Assembly: GCA_964636705.1 (NCBI GenBank)
Contig: CAZWUJ010000001.1
Location: 124,001-188,000, forward strand
Direction: 5' to 3'
Origin: VXRJ01 sp964636705
GTDB taxonomy: Bacteria; Acidobacteriota; Vicinamibacteria; Vicinamibacterales; UBA8438
DNA: 64,000 bases
Below, piece by piece: positions 43,413 through 52,076 of the stretch. Every line of letters begins with the position of its first letter. Within the stretch, counting starts at the first letter, position 1. The notes beneath the pieces are model-generated. The model saw only the letters and a list, made by a program, of their open reading frames with translations. It did no database searches and was not told where the DNA came from. A program made the position numbers and the translations under genes.

Positions 43413-44798
43413 CTACCGCTCTACGACCGGTTCCGTGGCGCCGAGTTGGCGCAGCAGGGCAGCCGTGCTCTCGGAGGGTGCGTTGGCGTTGCCGTACTCG
43501 ACGAAGTAGAGGGGCGTGCGGCCGCGCCGGTCCTCTGCGTTGACGTCGGCGCCGCGGTCGACGAGAAGCCGTACCACCTCGTCCTCCCACATGGACGCCG
43601 CGCCATGGATTGCGGTCTGCCCACCTCGGTTGGCGGCACGCACGTCCGCGCCGAGGTCGAGCAGCATGGTGACTGCCTCGACGACGCGGTGATCGGGGGG
43701 ACGGCGCGCGTCGTTCTCCCCCAGGCCGGACGCAACCATCAGGACCGTTGTGCCAAAGACGTTTGCGTGATGGGGATCGGCGCCCGACTCGATGAGCAGG
43801 CGCATCATTTCCACCTTCCCCTCGCGCGCCGCGGCCCACAGCGGCGTGGCGCCCTTCAGTGCGCCCAACCCGACATAGTCGCCCCGCAACGCGTCCGGCG
43901 GATCGACGATCGTCGCGTCCACTTCGGCGCCCGAGTCCAGAAGCGCCCGCGCGAGCTCCAGACGGTTGTGCTCCACCGCGCCGAAGAGCGGCGTCCGGCC
44001 GCGCCGGTCGGCGGCGTTCACATCCGCGCCGCGCTCGATCAGGTAGCGTGCCGTCTCCTCGTGTCCGCTCGCGTTCGGAATGATTGCCCAATCGATGGCG
44101 GCCAGCGCGTCGATGCTACGACTCGCGATGATGAGCGGGGTGCTTCCATCGAGCGACCGGGCCTCGATGTCGGCCCCGGCATCGAGGAACAGGCGGACCG
44201 TATCGAGGTCGCCAACTCGGGCCGCGAACATCAGCGGCGTGAAACGGCCGGTGCTGCGCGCGTCGATCGCGGCCCCCGATTCGGCAAGGCGCCGAACGAT
44301 GTCGGCGTGTCCCTCGGAAGCGGCCCACATCAACGCAGTCTGGGCTCGTTCGTGCTCCGCCAGACGGACGTCGGCGCCTGCTTCGATGAGACGCGAGGCG
44401 ACCCGCGGCAGTCCACCCCGGGCCGCCGTCATGAGCATCGTCTCGCCCGATGGCAGGCGCGCGGCAGCGTCGGCCCCCGCGTCGATCAACTGCAGCGCGA
44501 TGTCGGCGTTGCCGTTGTGGATTGCGATCCACAGCGGCGGAACGCCCAGGTCGTTCAACGCGTCGAGGGTCGCGCCGGCCTCGATCAAGCTGGCGACGGT
44601 TCGGGCGTGCCCCCAGTGGGCCGCCCAGTGCAGCGCGGTGGCGCCATCCGGTTGCGCCGCAGTGACGTCGGCGCCGTCCGCAATCAGCGCCTGCGCGGCA
44701 CTCCAGTCCTGGCGCTCCACGGCGGCGGCGACGCGCACGTCGTCGTTCGCGTGCGTGGCGGACGGCAAGGCAAGCAGGAGCACCGCTGCGACGGCCAC
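43413..44798 (-). CDS. Exported ankyrin-repeat protein, copy 3
   Basis: A 461-residue protein with signal peptide (VAVAAVLLLALPSATHA) and about eleven ankyrin repeats: GATALHWAAHWGH, GVPPLWIAIHNGN, AQTALMWAASEGH, FTPLMFAARVGD and others. The same two repeat-free inserts as in the sister proteins are present (about 205-225 and 285-310). GTG 44798 is preferred over ATG 44909: it follows GAGGG at 8 nt and starts a clean signal peptide, while the upstream extension encodes a REP-like palindrome. Last gene of the copy-3 operon, downstream of DUF1552. It is likely a periplasmic protein-binding partner of the DUF1552/DUF1592 pair. Confidence 0.87.
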   Translation of the reverse strand: MAVAAVLLLALPSATHANDDVRVAAAVERQDWSAAQALIADGADVTAAQPDGATALHWAAHWGHARTVASLIEAGATLDALNDLGVPPLWIAIHNGNADIALQLIDAGADAAARLPSGETMLMTAARGGLPRVASRLIEAGADVRLAEHERAQTALMWAASEGHADIVRRLAESGAAIDARSTGRFTPLMFAARVGDLDTVRLFLDAGADIEARSLDGSTPLIIASRSIDALAAIDWAIIPNASGHEETARYLIERGADVNAADRRGRTPLFGAVEHNRLELARALLDSGAEVDATIVDPPDALRGDYVGLGALKGATPLWAAAREGKVEMMRLLIESGADPHHANVFGTTVLMVASGLGENDARRPPDHRVVEAVTMLLDLGADVRAANRGGQTAIHGAASMWEDEVVRLLVDRGADVNAEDRRGRTPLYFVEYGNANAPSESTAALLRQLGATEPVVER

Positions 44799-44823
44799 CC
44801 ATGCCGCCCTCGCGCCTCCGGAT

Positions 44824-44846
44824 GCCGGCCAGAGGCCGGCGGACCA
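44824..44846 (-). repeat. REP-like palindromic element, copy B
   Basis: Read on the minus strand this begins TGGTCCGCCGG, identical in 11 bases to copy A at 37021, and continues with the palindrome GCCGGCC-TCT-GGCCGGC. It lies between the DUF1552 stop and the chosen ankyrin start, which supports treating the longer ankyrin open frame as non-coding. Confidence 0.45.
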
Positions 44847-44916
44847 AGAGGGGCACCGGACCGAGCACCCGGCGGCGCACCAGGACCGCGCGGCGGACCA
44901 GGTCCTCATGACGCGG

Positions 44917-46275
44917 TCAGAGATCGGTCAACTCGGTGAGCTGGCCGGTGCTGTCGCCAATCGACTCCGGCCTGACCCCCAGCTTGTGCAGGAGCGTGAG
45001 GAACAGGTTCGTCACCGGCGGGTCGTCGTCGTAATGGATGTGACGATCGCCCCTGAGAGCGCCGGTGCCGCCTCCCACCACCAGGATCGGCAGCTTGTGG
45101 TGGTTGTGGGTGTTGCCGTTGCTCATGCCGCTGCCGTAGATGGTCATCGAGTGATCGAGCAGCGAGCCGACGCCGTCCTCGGTCGCCGCGAGGCGGTCGA
45201 CGTAGTAGCCGAACAGGTCACCATGGTACGCATTGACGCGTCGCAACTTGGCGATCTTCTCCTCGTCCCCGCCATGGTGTGACAGTGGATGGTGCGCGTC
45301 GGAAACATCGATCTCCGGATAGGCCCGGTTGCTCGTCTCGTGCGCGACCATGAAGGTGATCACGCGCGTCAGATCGGCCTGAAAGGCGAGCACCTGCAGG
45401 TCGAACATCAGTTTCGCGTGCTCCTCGAACGACTCGGGAACGCCGGGTGGCTGTTCCATGGCGACCGCCAGATCGCTCAGGCCCTGCTCCTCCGCCATCC
45501 GGATGCGGCGCTCGACGTCGCGGATCGCCTCGGTGTACTCGTCCAGCTTTCGCCGGTCACGCGCGCCGAGCGAATGGCGCAGGCTGGCGAGCTTCTCGGA
45601 AACGGCGTCCAGAATCGTGCCGTCCTCCTGCATGCGCGCCATGCGGGCGGTCGGGTCGGTGGTCCCGCTACCGCCGAACATCCGCTCGAAGACGACGCTC
45701 GGATTGTTCTCCATGGGAAGCGGCGTCGTCTCGCTCCGCCAGTTGAGGGTATTCGCGTAGACGCAGGAATAGCCGGGGTCGCACGCCCCGAGCGGCTCCT
45801 TGGAGTCGAGCGACAACTCCAGCGACGCAAGCTGCGTCTCCCGCGCCAACTCGCGGGCCGCAATCTGATCCATCGAGACGCCGGCGCGGATGTCGGCCCC
45901 CGCCGTCTTCTTCGGGTGCACGCCGGTGAGGAACGCACCGGAGGCGCGCGCGTGGTCACCTGCCCCCTCGCCCGGCAGCGCATCACCATGCTTGTTCGCG
46001 AGCCCGCCCAGCACGATGAGCCTGTCGCGATAGGGCGCGAGCGATTGCATCACCGGCTTCAGCTCGAAGCCGCCCCCCGTCGCATCGGGTGTCCATTGAT
46101 CCATCAGGACGCCGTTCGGCACGTACACGACACCGAGCCGCTTGACCGGCGCGGCGGCCGACAGGCGCAAGGGAGTGAACGCGGGCACCATCCCGTCGAG
46201 CAGGGGCAGCGCCAGCGTTGCCCCGACGCCCCGCAGGAAAGTGCGGCGCGGCAGGTGGGTCTTGGTGATCATCAT
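44917..46275 (-). CDS. DUF1552 protein, module copy 3
   Basis: A 452-residue DUF1552 protein. Tat-like start PRRTFLRGVGATLALPLLDG; YVPNGVLMDQW block; cysteine pair in CDPGYSCVYAN; His cluster DAHHPLSHHGGDE; and the end segment IYGSGMSNGNTHNHHKLP. All of these line up with the other three paralogues. ATG 46275 overlaps the DUF1592 stop by ATGA; the longer open frame to 46623 runs antisense-like inside the cytochrome gene and is not used. Middle gene of a three-gene operon (cytochrome, DUF1552, ankyrin). Its activity is unknown, with a metal site inferred from the clustered histidines. Confidence 0.9.
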   Translation of the reverse strand: MMITKTHLPRRTFLRGVGATLALPLLDGMVPAFTPLRLSAAAPVKRLGVVYVPNGVLMDQWTPDATGGGFELKPVMQSLAPYRDRLIVLGGLANKHGDALPGEGAGDHARASGAFLTGVHPKKTAGADIRAGVSMDQIAARELARETQLASLELSLDSKEPLGACDPGYSCVYANTLNWRSETTPLPMENNPSVVFERMFGGSGTTDPTARMARMQEDGTILDAVSEKLASLRHSLGARDRRKLDEYTEAIRDVERRIRMAEEQGLSDLAVAMEQPPGVPESFEEHAKLMFDLQVLAFQADLTRVITFMVAHETSNRAYPEIDVSDAHHPLSHHGGDEEKIAKLRRVNAYHGDLFGYYVDRLAATEDGVGSLLDHSMTIYGSGMSNGNTHNHHKLPILVVGGGTGALRGDRHIHYDDDPPVTNLFLTLLHKLGVRPESIGDSTGQLTELTDL

Positions 46276-48740
46276 GGCTCTCGCGCCTTTCTCATCTGGA
46301 ACGGCGGACTCTCGACGATACCGGCGATGAGCGACGACCAAGTGTAGCCGGACGGCTCCGCCTGCCGCACGATGCGCCGGATCCAGGGATGGTCGTAATA
46401 CTCGACGCCTCGTCCCAGCCCGTACGTCATGAGCTTCTCGGTGACGGTGGCAACGAACTCCGCTTCGCTCGCGAGCAGCATCGCGCGGACGCTCTCCGGG
46501 CCGGTCAACACCGTCCCGTCCGGCAGCGTCCCGGACGTTTCGTCCACGCTCAACTCGCGGTAGCCGCCAATGGCGTCGAAGCCCTCCAGGGCGAAGCCGA
46601 GCGGATCCATCCGGACGTGGCAACTCGCGCAGACCGGGTCGGTCCGGTGACGCTCCATCCGCTCGCGGACCGAACGGGGTCGGCTATCCGGATCCGCCGG
46701 GTTGGCAACCGAATCGGAATCCTCGAGCCCCGGCACGTCCGCGGGCGGCGGCGGCGGTGGCGCGCCCAGCAGGTTCTCGAGCACCCAGACGCCGCGCTTC
46801 ACCGGAGAGGTGCGATTCGCATATGACGTCGCGGTCAGGACGCTCCCATGCCCCAGGATGCCGCGCCGCGGACTGTCGATGGGCAGCGTGACGCGCCGGA
46901 AGTGGTTGCCTCGTACCCCCGGGATACCGTAGTGCTTCGCGAGGCGCTCGTTCAGGTAGGTGTAGTCGGAGGTGAGCACCTCCAGCACGCTCCGGTCATC
47001 CTGGATCTGGCTCTCGAACCAAAGCTCCGTCTCCCGCGTGAAGGCCTCGCGGAGGTTGCCGTCGAACTCGGGGAACGCGAGGGGGTCGGGTTTCACCGAC
47101 CGCATGTTCCGCAAGAACAACCACTGCCCCGCGAAGTTGTCGGTCAGCGCCGATGCCTTCGGATCCGCGAGCATCCGCTCGACCTGCTCGGCGAGCACCC
47201 CGTCGTCGCGCAAGGCGCCGCGGGCCGCGACCTCCAGCAACTCGTCATCCGGGATGCTGCTCCAGAGGAAGAACGAGAGTCGCGAGGCCAGTTCCAGATC
47301 GCTGATCGCGTACGGCTCGCCCGGCGCCGCGTCCTCCGGATCATGCTCGATCCGGAACAGGAACTCCGGATCGACGAGAATGGCGCGGAGAGCGAACTCG
47401 ATACCGGCGTCGAAGCTCCCCTTGGCACGGCCTGTGCCGTAGAACGTCATCAGTGCGTCGACGTCCTCCCCGGTGACCGGGCGCCGGAACGCGCGCCGCG
47501 CGATCGTGCCAAGGACCTCGCGCGCGCAGACGGGCTCGCCTGCCGTGTCGACCGGACGGCAGGTGAAGATCCGCTGGCGGCTCGGAGTGGCGTCCGCCTT
47601 CGAGGCGGGCGCCGCCGGATTGAACGGACCCTCGATCTCGACTATCCAGACCGCCATCGGCGCGTCGCGGTCCCCCGCGTAGTGGTAGGTCTCCGCGCCG
47701 CTCACCGGCTCCAGCACGCCCTCGGGGATGGCGCTCGTCCGCACGAACGAGAAGGCGATCTCGCGCATGCCGGCCCGCACCGGAATCCGGACCTGCAGAT
47801 CGTCGTCGGCTTGGTCCTCGTAGGGCCTCAGGTTGAAGACGGCGTTCCATGCCTCGCGCTGGCCGTCGGCGCCCACCGTGAACTCCGCGACGCGCGCGCG
47901 ATCGAGCCGGACCTCAAGACGGTTGCGCCGCTGCAACCCCTTGATCGCTCTGCCGTGCGTCCGCTCCAGGGTCACCCGGATCTCGTACTCGCCGTCTACC
48001 GGAAAATAGTGGCGGGTCGCGAATCCGCCGCGCGTGCCGAACGGGTGGAGCTCGCTCATCCGGTCGTGCTGCAACAGGACCGGCGACGTGGTGTAGACGG
48101 CGGTCGCGGGACGGATCGACGGGTCGCCAACCGCCAGTTGCGCAATCTTTCCGGCGGCGAGCATGTAGCGCTCGAGCAGGGCCGGGGAGAGCGACAGCAC
48201 GTCCGCGATGTTGTCGAAGCCATAGCTCTGATCGTCCGCCGGCAACAGCTCGCGTCCGTCGATCTCGAGGGCAAGCAGGTCGCGGATCGCGTTCGTGTAC
48301 TCGGTCCGGTTCAGCCGGTTGATCGTCTCGGTTCCCGGGTTGACGGCGGCGGCCGCGGCGCGATCCAGCTCGGACTCGATCCAGTCGACGAATCGCACGT
48401 ACGTCTCGTCGTCGGGACGGGGACGGGGGGGCGGCGGCATCTCGCGCGCCCGCAGCTTGCGGATCACTTTTTCCCAGGTCTCCGCGCCCGCCGCGACGTG
48501 CGCGACGTCAAGACTCTCGAGCGACAGGTTGGCGGTGCTGAAGCGGTCGTTGTGGCAGGTAGTGCAGTAGCGGTCGAGGACAGTGCGGTATTCCTCGCGT
48601 GCCACCGCAGTCTCCGCGGACGCGGCCTCAGGCGCCTGCGCCGTGGCCGGCGACGGCAGTCCTGCGAAGATACTGACCGCCGCGGCCACCACGAGCCTGC
48701 GTGCTACAAGCGCGCGCGCGATCCCGGACAATTTCGACAC
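46272..48740 (-). CDS. PSD/PSCyt-type diheme cytochrome (DUF1592), module copy 3
   Basis: An 822-residue exported diheme protein: first haem motif CTTCHN, PSD3 (LNRTEYTNAIRDLLALEIDG), a strand-rich middle, PSD5 (IARRAFRRPV), PSD4 (SDLELASRLSFFLWSSIPDD), PSCyt3 (GVWVLENLLGAPPPPPPADV), second haem motif CASCHVRMDPLG, and PSD2 (EKLMTYGLGRGVEYYD). The start is uncertain. GTG 48740 is used; AGGAGG lies very close to it, and TTG 48731 has better spacing. The open frame begins at a TTG at 48794, but that falls inside the -10 box of the likely promoter. First gene of the three-gene operon with DUF1552 and ankyrin. Confidence 0.9.
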   Translation of the reverse strand: MSKLSGIARALVARRLVVAAAVSIFAGLPSPATAQAPEAASAETAVAREEYRTVLDRYCTTCHNDRFSTANLSLESLDVAHVAAGAETWEKVIRKLRAREMPPPPRPRPDDETYVRFVDWIESELDRAAAAAVNPGTETINRLNRTEYTNAIRDLLALEIDGRELLPADDQSYGFDNIADVLSLSPALLERYMLAAGKIAQLAVGDPSIRPATAVYTTSPVLLQHDRMSELHPFGTRGGFATRHYFPVDGEYEIRVTLERTHGRAIKGLQRRNRLEVRLDRARVAEFTVGADGQREAWNAVFNLRPYEDQADDDLQVRIPVRAGMREIAFSFVRTSAIPEGVLEPVSGAETYHYAGDRDAPMAVWIVEIEGPFNPAAPASKADATPSRQRIFTCRPVDTAGEPVCAREVLGTIARRAFRRPVTGEDVDALMTFYGTGRAKGSFDAGIEFALRAILVDPEFLFRIEHDPEDAAPGEPYAISDLELASRLSFFLWSSIPDDELLEVAARGALRDDGVLAEQVERMLADPKASALTDNFAGQWLFLRNMRSVKPDPLAFPEFDGNLREAFTRETELWFESQIQDDRSVLEVLTSDYTYLNERLAKHYGIPGVRGNHFRRVTLPIDSPRRGILGHGSVLTATSYANRTSPVKRGVWVLENLLGAPPPPPPADVPGLEDSDSVANPADPDSRPRSVRERMERHRTDPVCASCHVRMDPLGFALEGFDAIGGYRELSVDETSGTLPDGTVLTGPESVRAMLLASEAEFVATVTEKLMTYGLGRGVEYYDHPWIRRIVRQAEPSGYTWSSLIAGIVESPPFQMRKAREP

Positions 48741-48793
48741 GCCTCCTGCGTAACGCCGTGCACGCGAAAGAAAAGCCGGACCGAACCTCTGCA

Positions 48794-48821
48794 ATTATCC
48801 GCAGCCGTGACGGAGTGTCAA
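48794..48821 (-). promoter_or_regulatory. Promoter of the copy-3 operon
   Basis: On the minus strand TTGACA (48821-48816), 16 nt, GATAAT (48799-48794) is a strong sigma70-like promoter. Transcription would begin near 48787, giving a leader of about 47 nt before GTG 48740. It serves the cytochrome, DUF1552 and ankyrin genes together. Confidence 0.6.
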
Positions 48822-48902
48822 CCAGGGCGCGGTTGTCCCCGCCACGTTGCGTGGCCGGCTCCCGCCTCAGGCTTCACGCCGGCCACTATACTCATCTCCA
48901 CG

Positions 48903-49736
48903 ATGCTCCGAGCGCTGTGGATGGCCGTGACGCTCGGCGGGGCCGTAGTGGCCACGGCGGCTCTTGCCGAGGGACAGTCCCGCGACGCCCCCATCCCCCA
49001 CGATGTCGGCCAGAGCGTGAGTCCGGTCTTCGAAGGCTGGTTTCCCAACGACGACGGCACCTATACCCTGTCGTTCGGGTATTTCAACCGGAACTACGGA
49101 GCCACCCTCGATATTCCGATCGGCCCCGACAACCGCTTCGAGCCGGGCGAGGCCGACCGCGGCCAGCCGACGCATCTCCTGCCGCGCCGCCACACCGGGA
49201 TCTTTACCGTCATCGTTCCCGCCGACTTCGGCAGTCAGGCACTCACCTGGTCGCTGACAGCGGGCGGTGAGACCTACTCCGTGACCGGGCACATCCGTCC
49301 GGAGTGGCAGATCGATGCACTGCACGAGGTCACCAGCGACAACCGCCCGCCGGTCGTCTCGTTCCCCGGCGGCGCATCGGGGCAGGGACCGACCGGCACC
49401 CGGCAGATGCGGGAAGCAACTCTTGGCCGACGGCTGACCCTCACCATTACCGCGACCGACGACGGCGTCATGAAGCGTCCGACCGGTCGGCCACCGGTCC
49501 TCGGCCTCGCGTGGAGCAAGTACCGGGGCCCGGGAACGGTAACTTTCGGCGAGCCCTCGCCGGAGGTGGGAGATGACGATCGGGCCACCACCACCGCCAC
49601 TTTCACCGCCCCCGGCGACTACGTGCTGCGCCTGCTGGCGTGGGACGACTCGGGCGGGCAAGGAGCAATAATGGCGGGAGGCTTCCAGTGCTGCTGGACC
49701 AACGCCTACGTCGAGGTTCGTGTAGAGGCAAACTGA
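48903..49736 (+). CDS. Exported protein of unknown family (paralogue A)
   Basis: A 277-residue exported protein of a family I cannot name. A signal peptide (MAVTLGGAVVATAALAEG) precedes an N-terminal domain with SPVFEGWFPNDDGTYTLSFG and YFNRN, then a PxGPDNxFEPG(E/D)xDRGQPTxxLPRR segment and a beta-rich body (WSLTAGGETYSVTGHI, TATFTAPGDYVLRLLAWD). The last part resembles a PKD- or CBM-like sandwich. A closely similar protein is encoded convergently at 51081-51983. ATG 48903 follows a TATACT box by only 10 nt, so the mRNA may be nearly leaderless. It is followed directly by a haem/copper-type gene, suggesting that the products work together outside the cytoplasm. Confidence 0.75.
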   Translation: MLRALWMAVTLGGAVVATAALAEGQSRDAPIPHDVGQSVSPVFEGWFPNDDGTYTLSFGYFNRNYGATLDIPIGPDNRFEPGEADRGQPTHLLPRRHTGIFTVIVPADFGSQALTWSLTAGGETYSVTGHIRPEWQIDALHEVTSDNRPPVVSFPGGASGQGPTGTRQMREATLGRRLTLTITATDDGVMKRPTGRPPVLGLAWSKYRGPGTVTFGEPSPEVGDDDRATTTATFTAPGDYVLRLLAWDDSGGQGAIMAGGFQCCWTNAYVEVRVEAN

Positions 49737-49749
49737 TGGAGATCGACCG

Positions 49750-51084
49750 ATGAAGACGCAGATGCTCTGGCTCGTTACTGTCGTCATGCTGTTCGTTGCG
49801 CTCGGCGCCGCGCCGTCGTCCGTGGCCCAGACCGCCGGCGCGGTTGATCCGACGTTCGCCCGCGACGTCGCACCGATCCTGCAGCGAAGCTGCCAGGCGT
49901 GTCACCGGACCGGCAGCATGGCGCCGATGTCGCTCGTTACCTACCAGGAGGTACGGCCCTGGGCACGCGCCATTCGCGAGAAGGTCGCGGAACGCATCAT
50001 GCCGCCATGGCATATCGATCCGACGGTCGGGGTCCGTGAATTCGCCAACGACATTTCACTGAGCGATGACGAGATCGACACGGTGGTGCGCTGGGCCGAT
50101 GCGGGAGCGCCGCTGGGGGATCCGAATGACATGCCACCGCCGATCGTGTGGCCGGCCGGCGACGTCTGGCGCCTGGCGGACAAGTACGCGGAACTGGGCG
50201 AGCCGGATCTCGTGATCCGTTCAACCCCCTGGACGCAGGATGCCCAGGGGCAGGATCAGTGGTACCAGCCGATTGTGGAGACCGGCCTAACCGAGGATCG
50301 CTGGGTGAAGGCGCTGGAGGTACGGCCCTCGCTGCCCGGGCGGCCGATCGTGCATCACGCCGTCACCTACCTGATGCAGGAGGAGGATCCGGACGACTTC
50401 GAGGCCGCAGTTGACGTCCCGGGGACCGGTTCCTACTTCACGGAGTTTGCGGTCGGCAAGATCGGCGACTACTTCCGGGAGGACACCGGCAAGCTGCTGA
50501 AGGCAGGCTCGCGCATCCGTTTCGACCTCCACTACCACTCCGTCGGCGAAGAGATCACCGACTCCACGGAGCTGGGAATCTGGCTCTATCCGAAGGGCTA
50601 CGTTCCGAAGTACCGGGTCTACGCGCAGGCCATGGGCGTGCAGCAAGCGATGCTGACGCTCGACATCCCGCCCGGTAAAGTAACCGAGCACGAGGCGTTC
50701 ATTCCGCTACGCTACCCGGCCCGCCTCGAGAACTTCCAGCCCCACATGCATGTCCGCGGCAAGGCGATGTCGATGGAGGCGATCTATCCCAACGGCCGGA
50801 CCGAGATGATCAACTACGTCGGCCGCTTCGACTTCAACTGGCACGTCAACTACGTCTACACCGACGATTCGGCTCCCGTCCTCCCGGCCGGCACGGTCAT
50901 CAAGCTGACGGCCTGGCACGACAACACCGCCGGCAACCGCGCGAATCCGGATCCCACTCAATGGGTTGGCTGGGGCCAGCGCAGCTACGACGACATGTAC
51001 CACGCTCACGTCAACGTGGTGTACCTGACCGACGAAGACTACGAGCAGATCGTCGCCGAGCGCGCCGCCGCGAACGACAACTAG
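49750..51084 (+). CDS. Exported haem c protein with copper type II monooxygenase-like fold (paralogue B)
   Basis: A 444-residue exported protein. After the signal peptide a haem c motif CQACHR occurs at about 41-46, followed by MAPMSLVTYQEVRPWARAIR and MPPWHID, features of these cytochrome-like domains. The C-terminal half resembles the PHM/DBH-type copper II-dependent monooxygenase fold, with possible metal histidines in FDLHYHSVGEE, QPHMHVRGKAM and FNWHVNYVY. This could be a haem/copper redox enzyme. Its TAG overlaps the stop of the convergent paralogue A' within the tetramer CTAG (51081-51084). GGAG lies about 9 nt before ATG 49750. Partner of the upstream exported gene. Confidence 0.8.
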   Translation: MKTQMLWLVTVVMLFVALGAAPSSVAQTAGAVDPTFARDVAPILQRSCQACHRTGSMAPMSLVTYQEVRPWARAIREKVAERIMPPWHIDPTVGVREFANDISLSDDEIDTVVRWADAGAPLGDPNDMPPPIVWPAGDVWRLADKYAELGEPDLVIRSTPWTQDAQGQDQWYQPIVETGLTEDRWVKALEVRPSLPGRPIVHHAVTYLMQEEDPDDFEAAVDVPGTGSYFTEFAVGKIGDYFREDTGKLLKAGSRIRFDLHYHSVGEEITDSTELGIWLYPKGYVPKYRVYAQAMGVQQAMLTLDIPPGKVTEHEAFIPLRYPARLENFQPHMHVRGKAMSMEAIYPNGRTEMINYVGRFDFNWHVNYVYTDDSAPVLPAGTVIKLTAWHDNTAGNRANPDPTQWVGWGQRSYDDMYHAHVNVVYLTDEDYEQIVAERAAANDN

Positions 51085-51983
51085 GGACTGACAGTAACTG
51101 TAAAGTCGGCGGTGGTCGCAAGACCTCCGTCGTGGGTAATGGCGCGCAGGATGTAGTCGCCCGGCGCGCTGAAGGTGGCCTCTGCCTCCCAGCGGCCATC
51201 CTCCGGCGGATCGGGGGTCCTGAAGCCGAGAGACCATGGCGAGTTCATGTTGTCGCGCGTGTCCTCCCACACCTTGATCTGGGGTGGGTCGATCGTGACG
51301 TTGTCGCCAGGGCCGCGATAGACGAACCAGGAAAGGCGATGGCCGGTGGCGCTGTCCGTCGTGATCGGCCGGGTGCCGTCCTCATCGAGGCGAAGCGGCC
51401 GTGCCCGAGGCTTGCCGTCGTCGGTCGACACCGCCGCCAGCGCCAATGGCTGGCCGACCCGCGCCGTTCGCTCAGCCGGCCCTTCGATATCGAGTGTAGG
51501 CGCCTGGTTGTCCGGGAGCTCCGGCGTCGTTGCCGCCGCGCCACCCGCGCCGTAGTTCGCCTGCACGACAAGGCTATCGATGTAGTAGTCGCGCTTCAGG
51601 GTGGCGTATGCCTTCTCGGTCGAACCGTTGACGGTGACGGTCCAGACCAGCTCCTGCTCGCCGAAGTCCGCCGGCACTTGAACCTTGAAGATGAAGCGGT
51701 TGCGGCGCGGAAGGAAATACGTCGGTTGGCCCCGGTCGGGATCGCCCGGTTCGAAGTAGTTGTCCGGCCCGACCGGAATGAATGGAGACTCCGTCCAGTT
51801 CCGGTTGAAATACCCGAAAACCAGGTTGAACGACCCGTCGTCGTTCACTTCCCAGCCCTCGTAGGCGGGCGAAAGGGTCTGGCCGTAGTCGTAACGCTCC
51901 TGCTGCGCGCTGGGCAGTATGGGCGTGATTACGACGGCCGTGGCCAGCAACGCGGCGGCAAGCGGTTTCATAGCATCAGGCAT
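51081..51983 (-). CDS. Exported protein of unknown family (paralogue A')
   Basis: A 300-residue paralogue of the product at 48903-49736. Shared blocks include SPAYEGWEVNDDGSFNLVFG with YFNRNW, and the PVGPDNYFEPGDPDRGQPTY stretch that runs into FLPRR. The C-terminal sandwich ends in ATFSAPGDYILRAITHDG. Signal peptide: MKPLAAALLATAVVITPILP. ATG 51983 follows AGGA by 8 nt; the open frame reaches 52046. Its stop overlaps that of the convergent gene B in CTAG. The gene lies downstream of haem/copper paralogue B' on the same strand. Function unknown; conserved pairing with the haem/copper gene suggests a carrier or ligand-binding role. Confidence 0.75.
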   Translation of the reverse strand: MPDAMKPLAAALLATAVVITPILPSAQQERYDYGQTLSPAYEGWEVNDDGSFNLVFGYFNRNWTESPFIPVGPDNYFEPGDPDRGQPTYFLPRRNRFIFKVQVPADFGEQELVWTVTVNGSTEKAYATLKRDYYIDSLVVQANYGAGGAAATTPELPDNQAPTLDIEGPAERTARVGQPLALAAVSTDDGKPRARPLRLDEDGTRPITTDSATGHRLSWFVYRGPGDNVTIDPPQIKVWEDTRDNMNSPWSLGFRTPDPPEDGRWEAEATFSAPGDYILRAITHDGGLATTADFTVTVSP

Positions 51984-52076
51984 GGAAGGTTCCTGCTCGG
52001 GTGCGCCAACACACGTGCTGGCGCACCCGAGACGTGACCGGCGCACCGGGATTCACCCGTGGACGCGCCTTGTCGT

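Noticed and set aside
44799..44909. Extra 37 N-terminal codons of the third ankyrin protein
   Set aside because: They are encoded by a REP-like palindrome and unusual GC-rich sequence, and a better start with ribosome-binding site and signal peptide exists at 44798.
46276..46623. N-terminal extension of the third DUF1552 frame (and the same at 59865-60362)
   Set aside because: Both extensions lie inside the upstream cytochrome genes; the ATGA-overlapping starts followed by Tat-like signals are conserved in all four copies.
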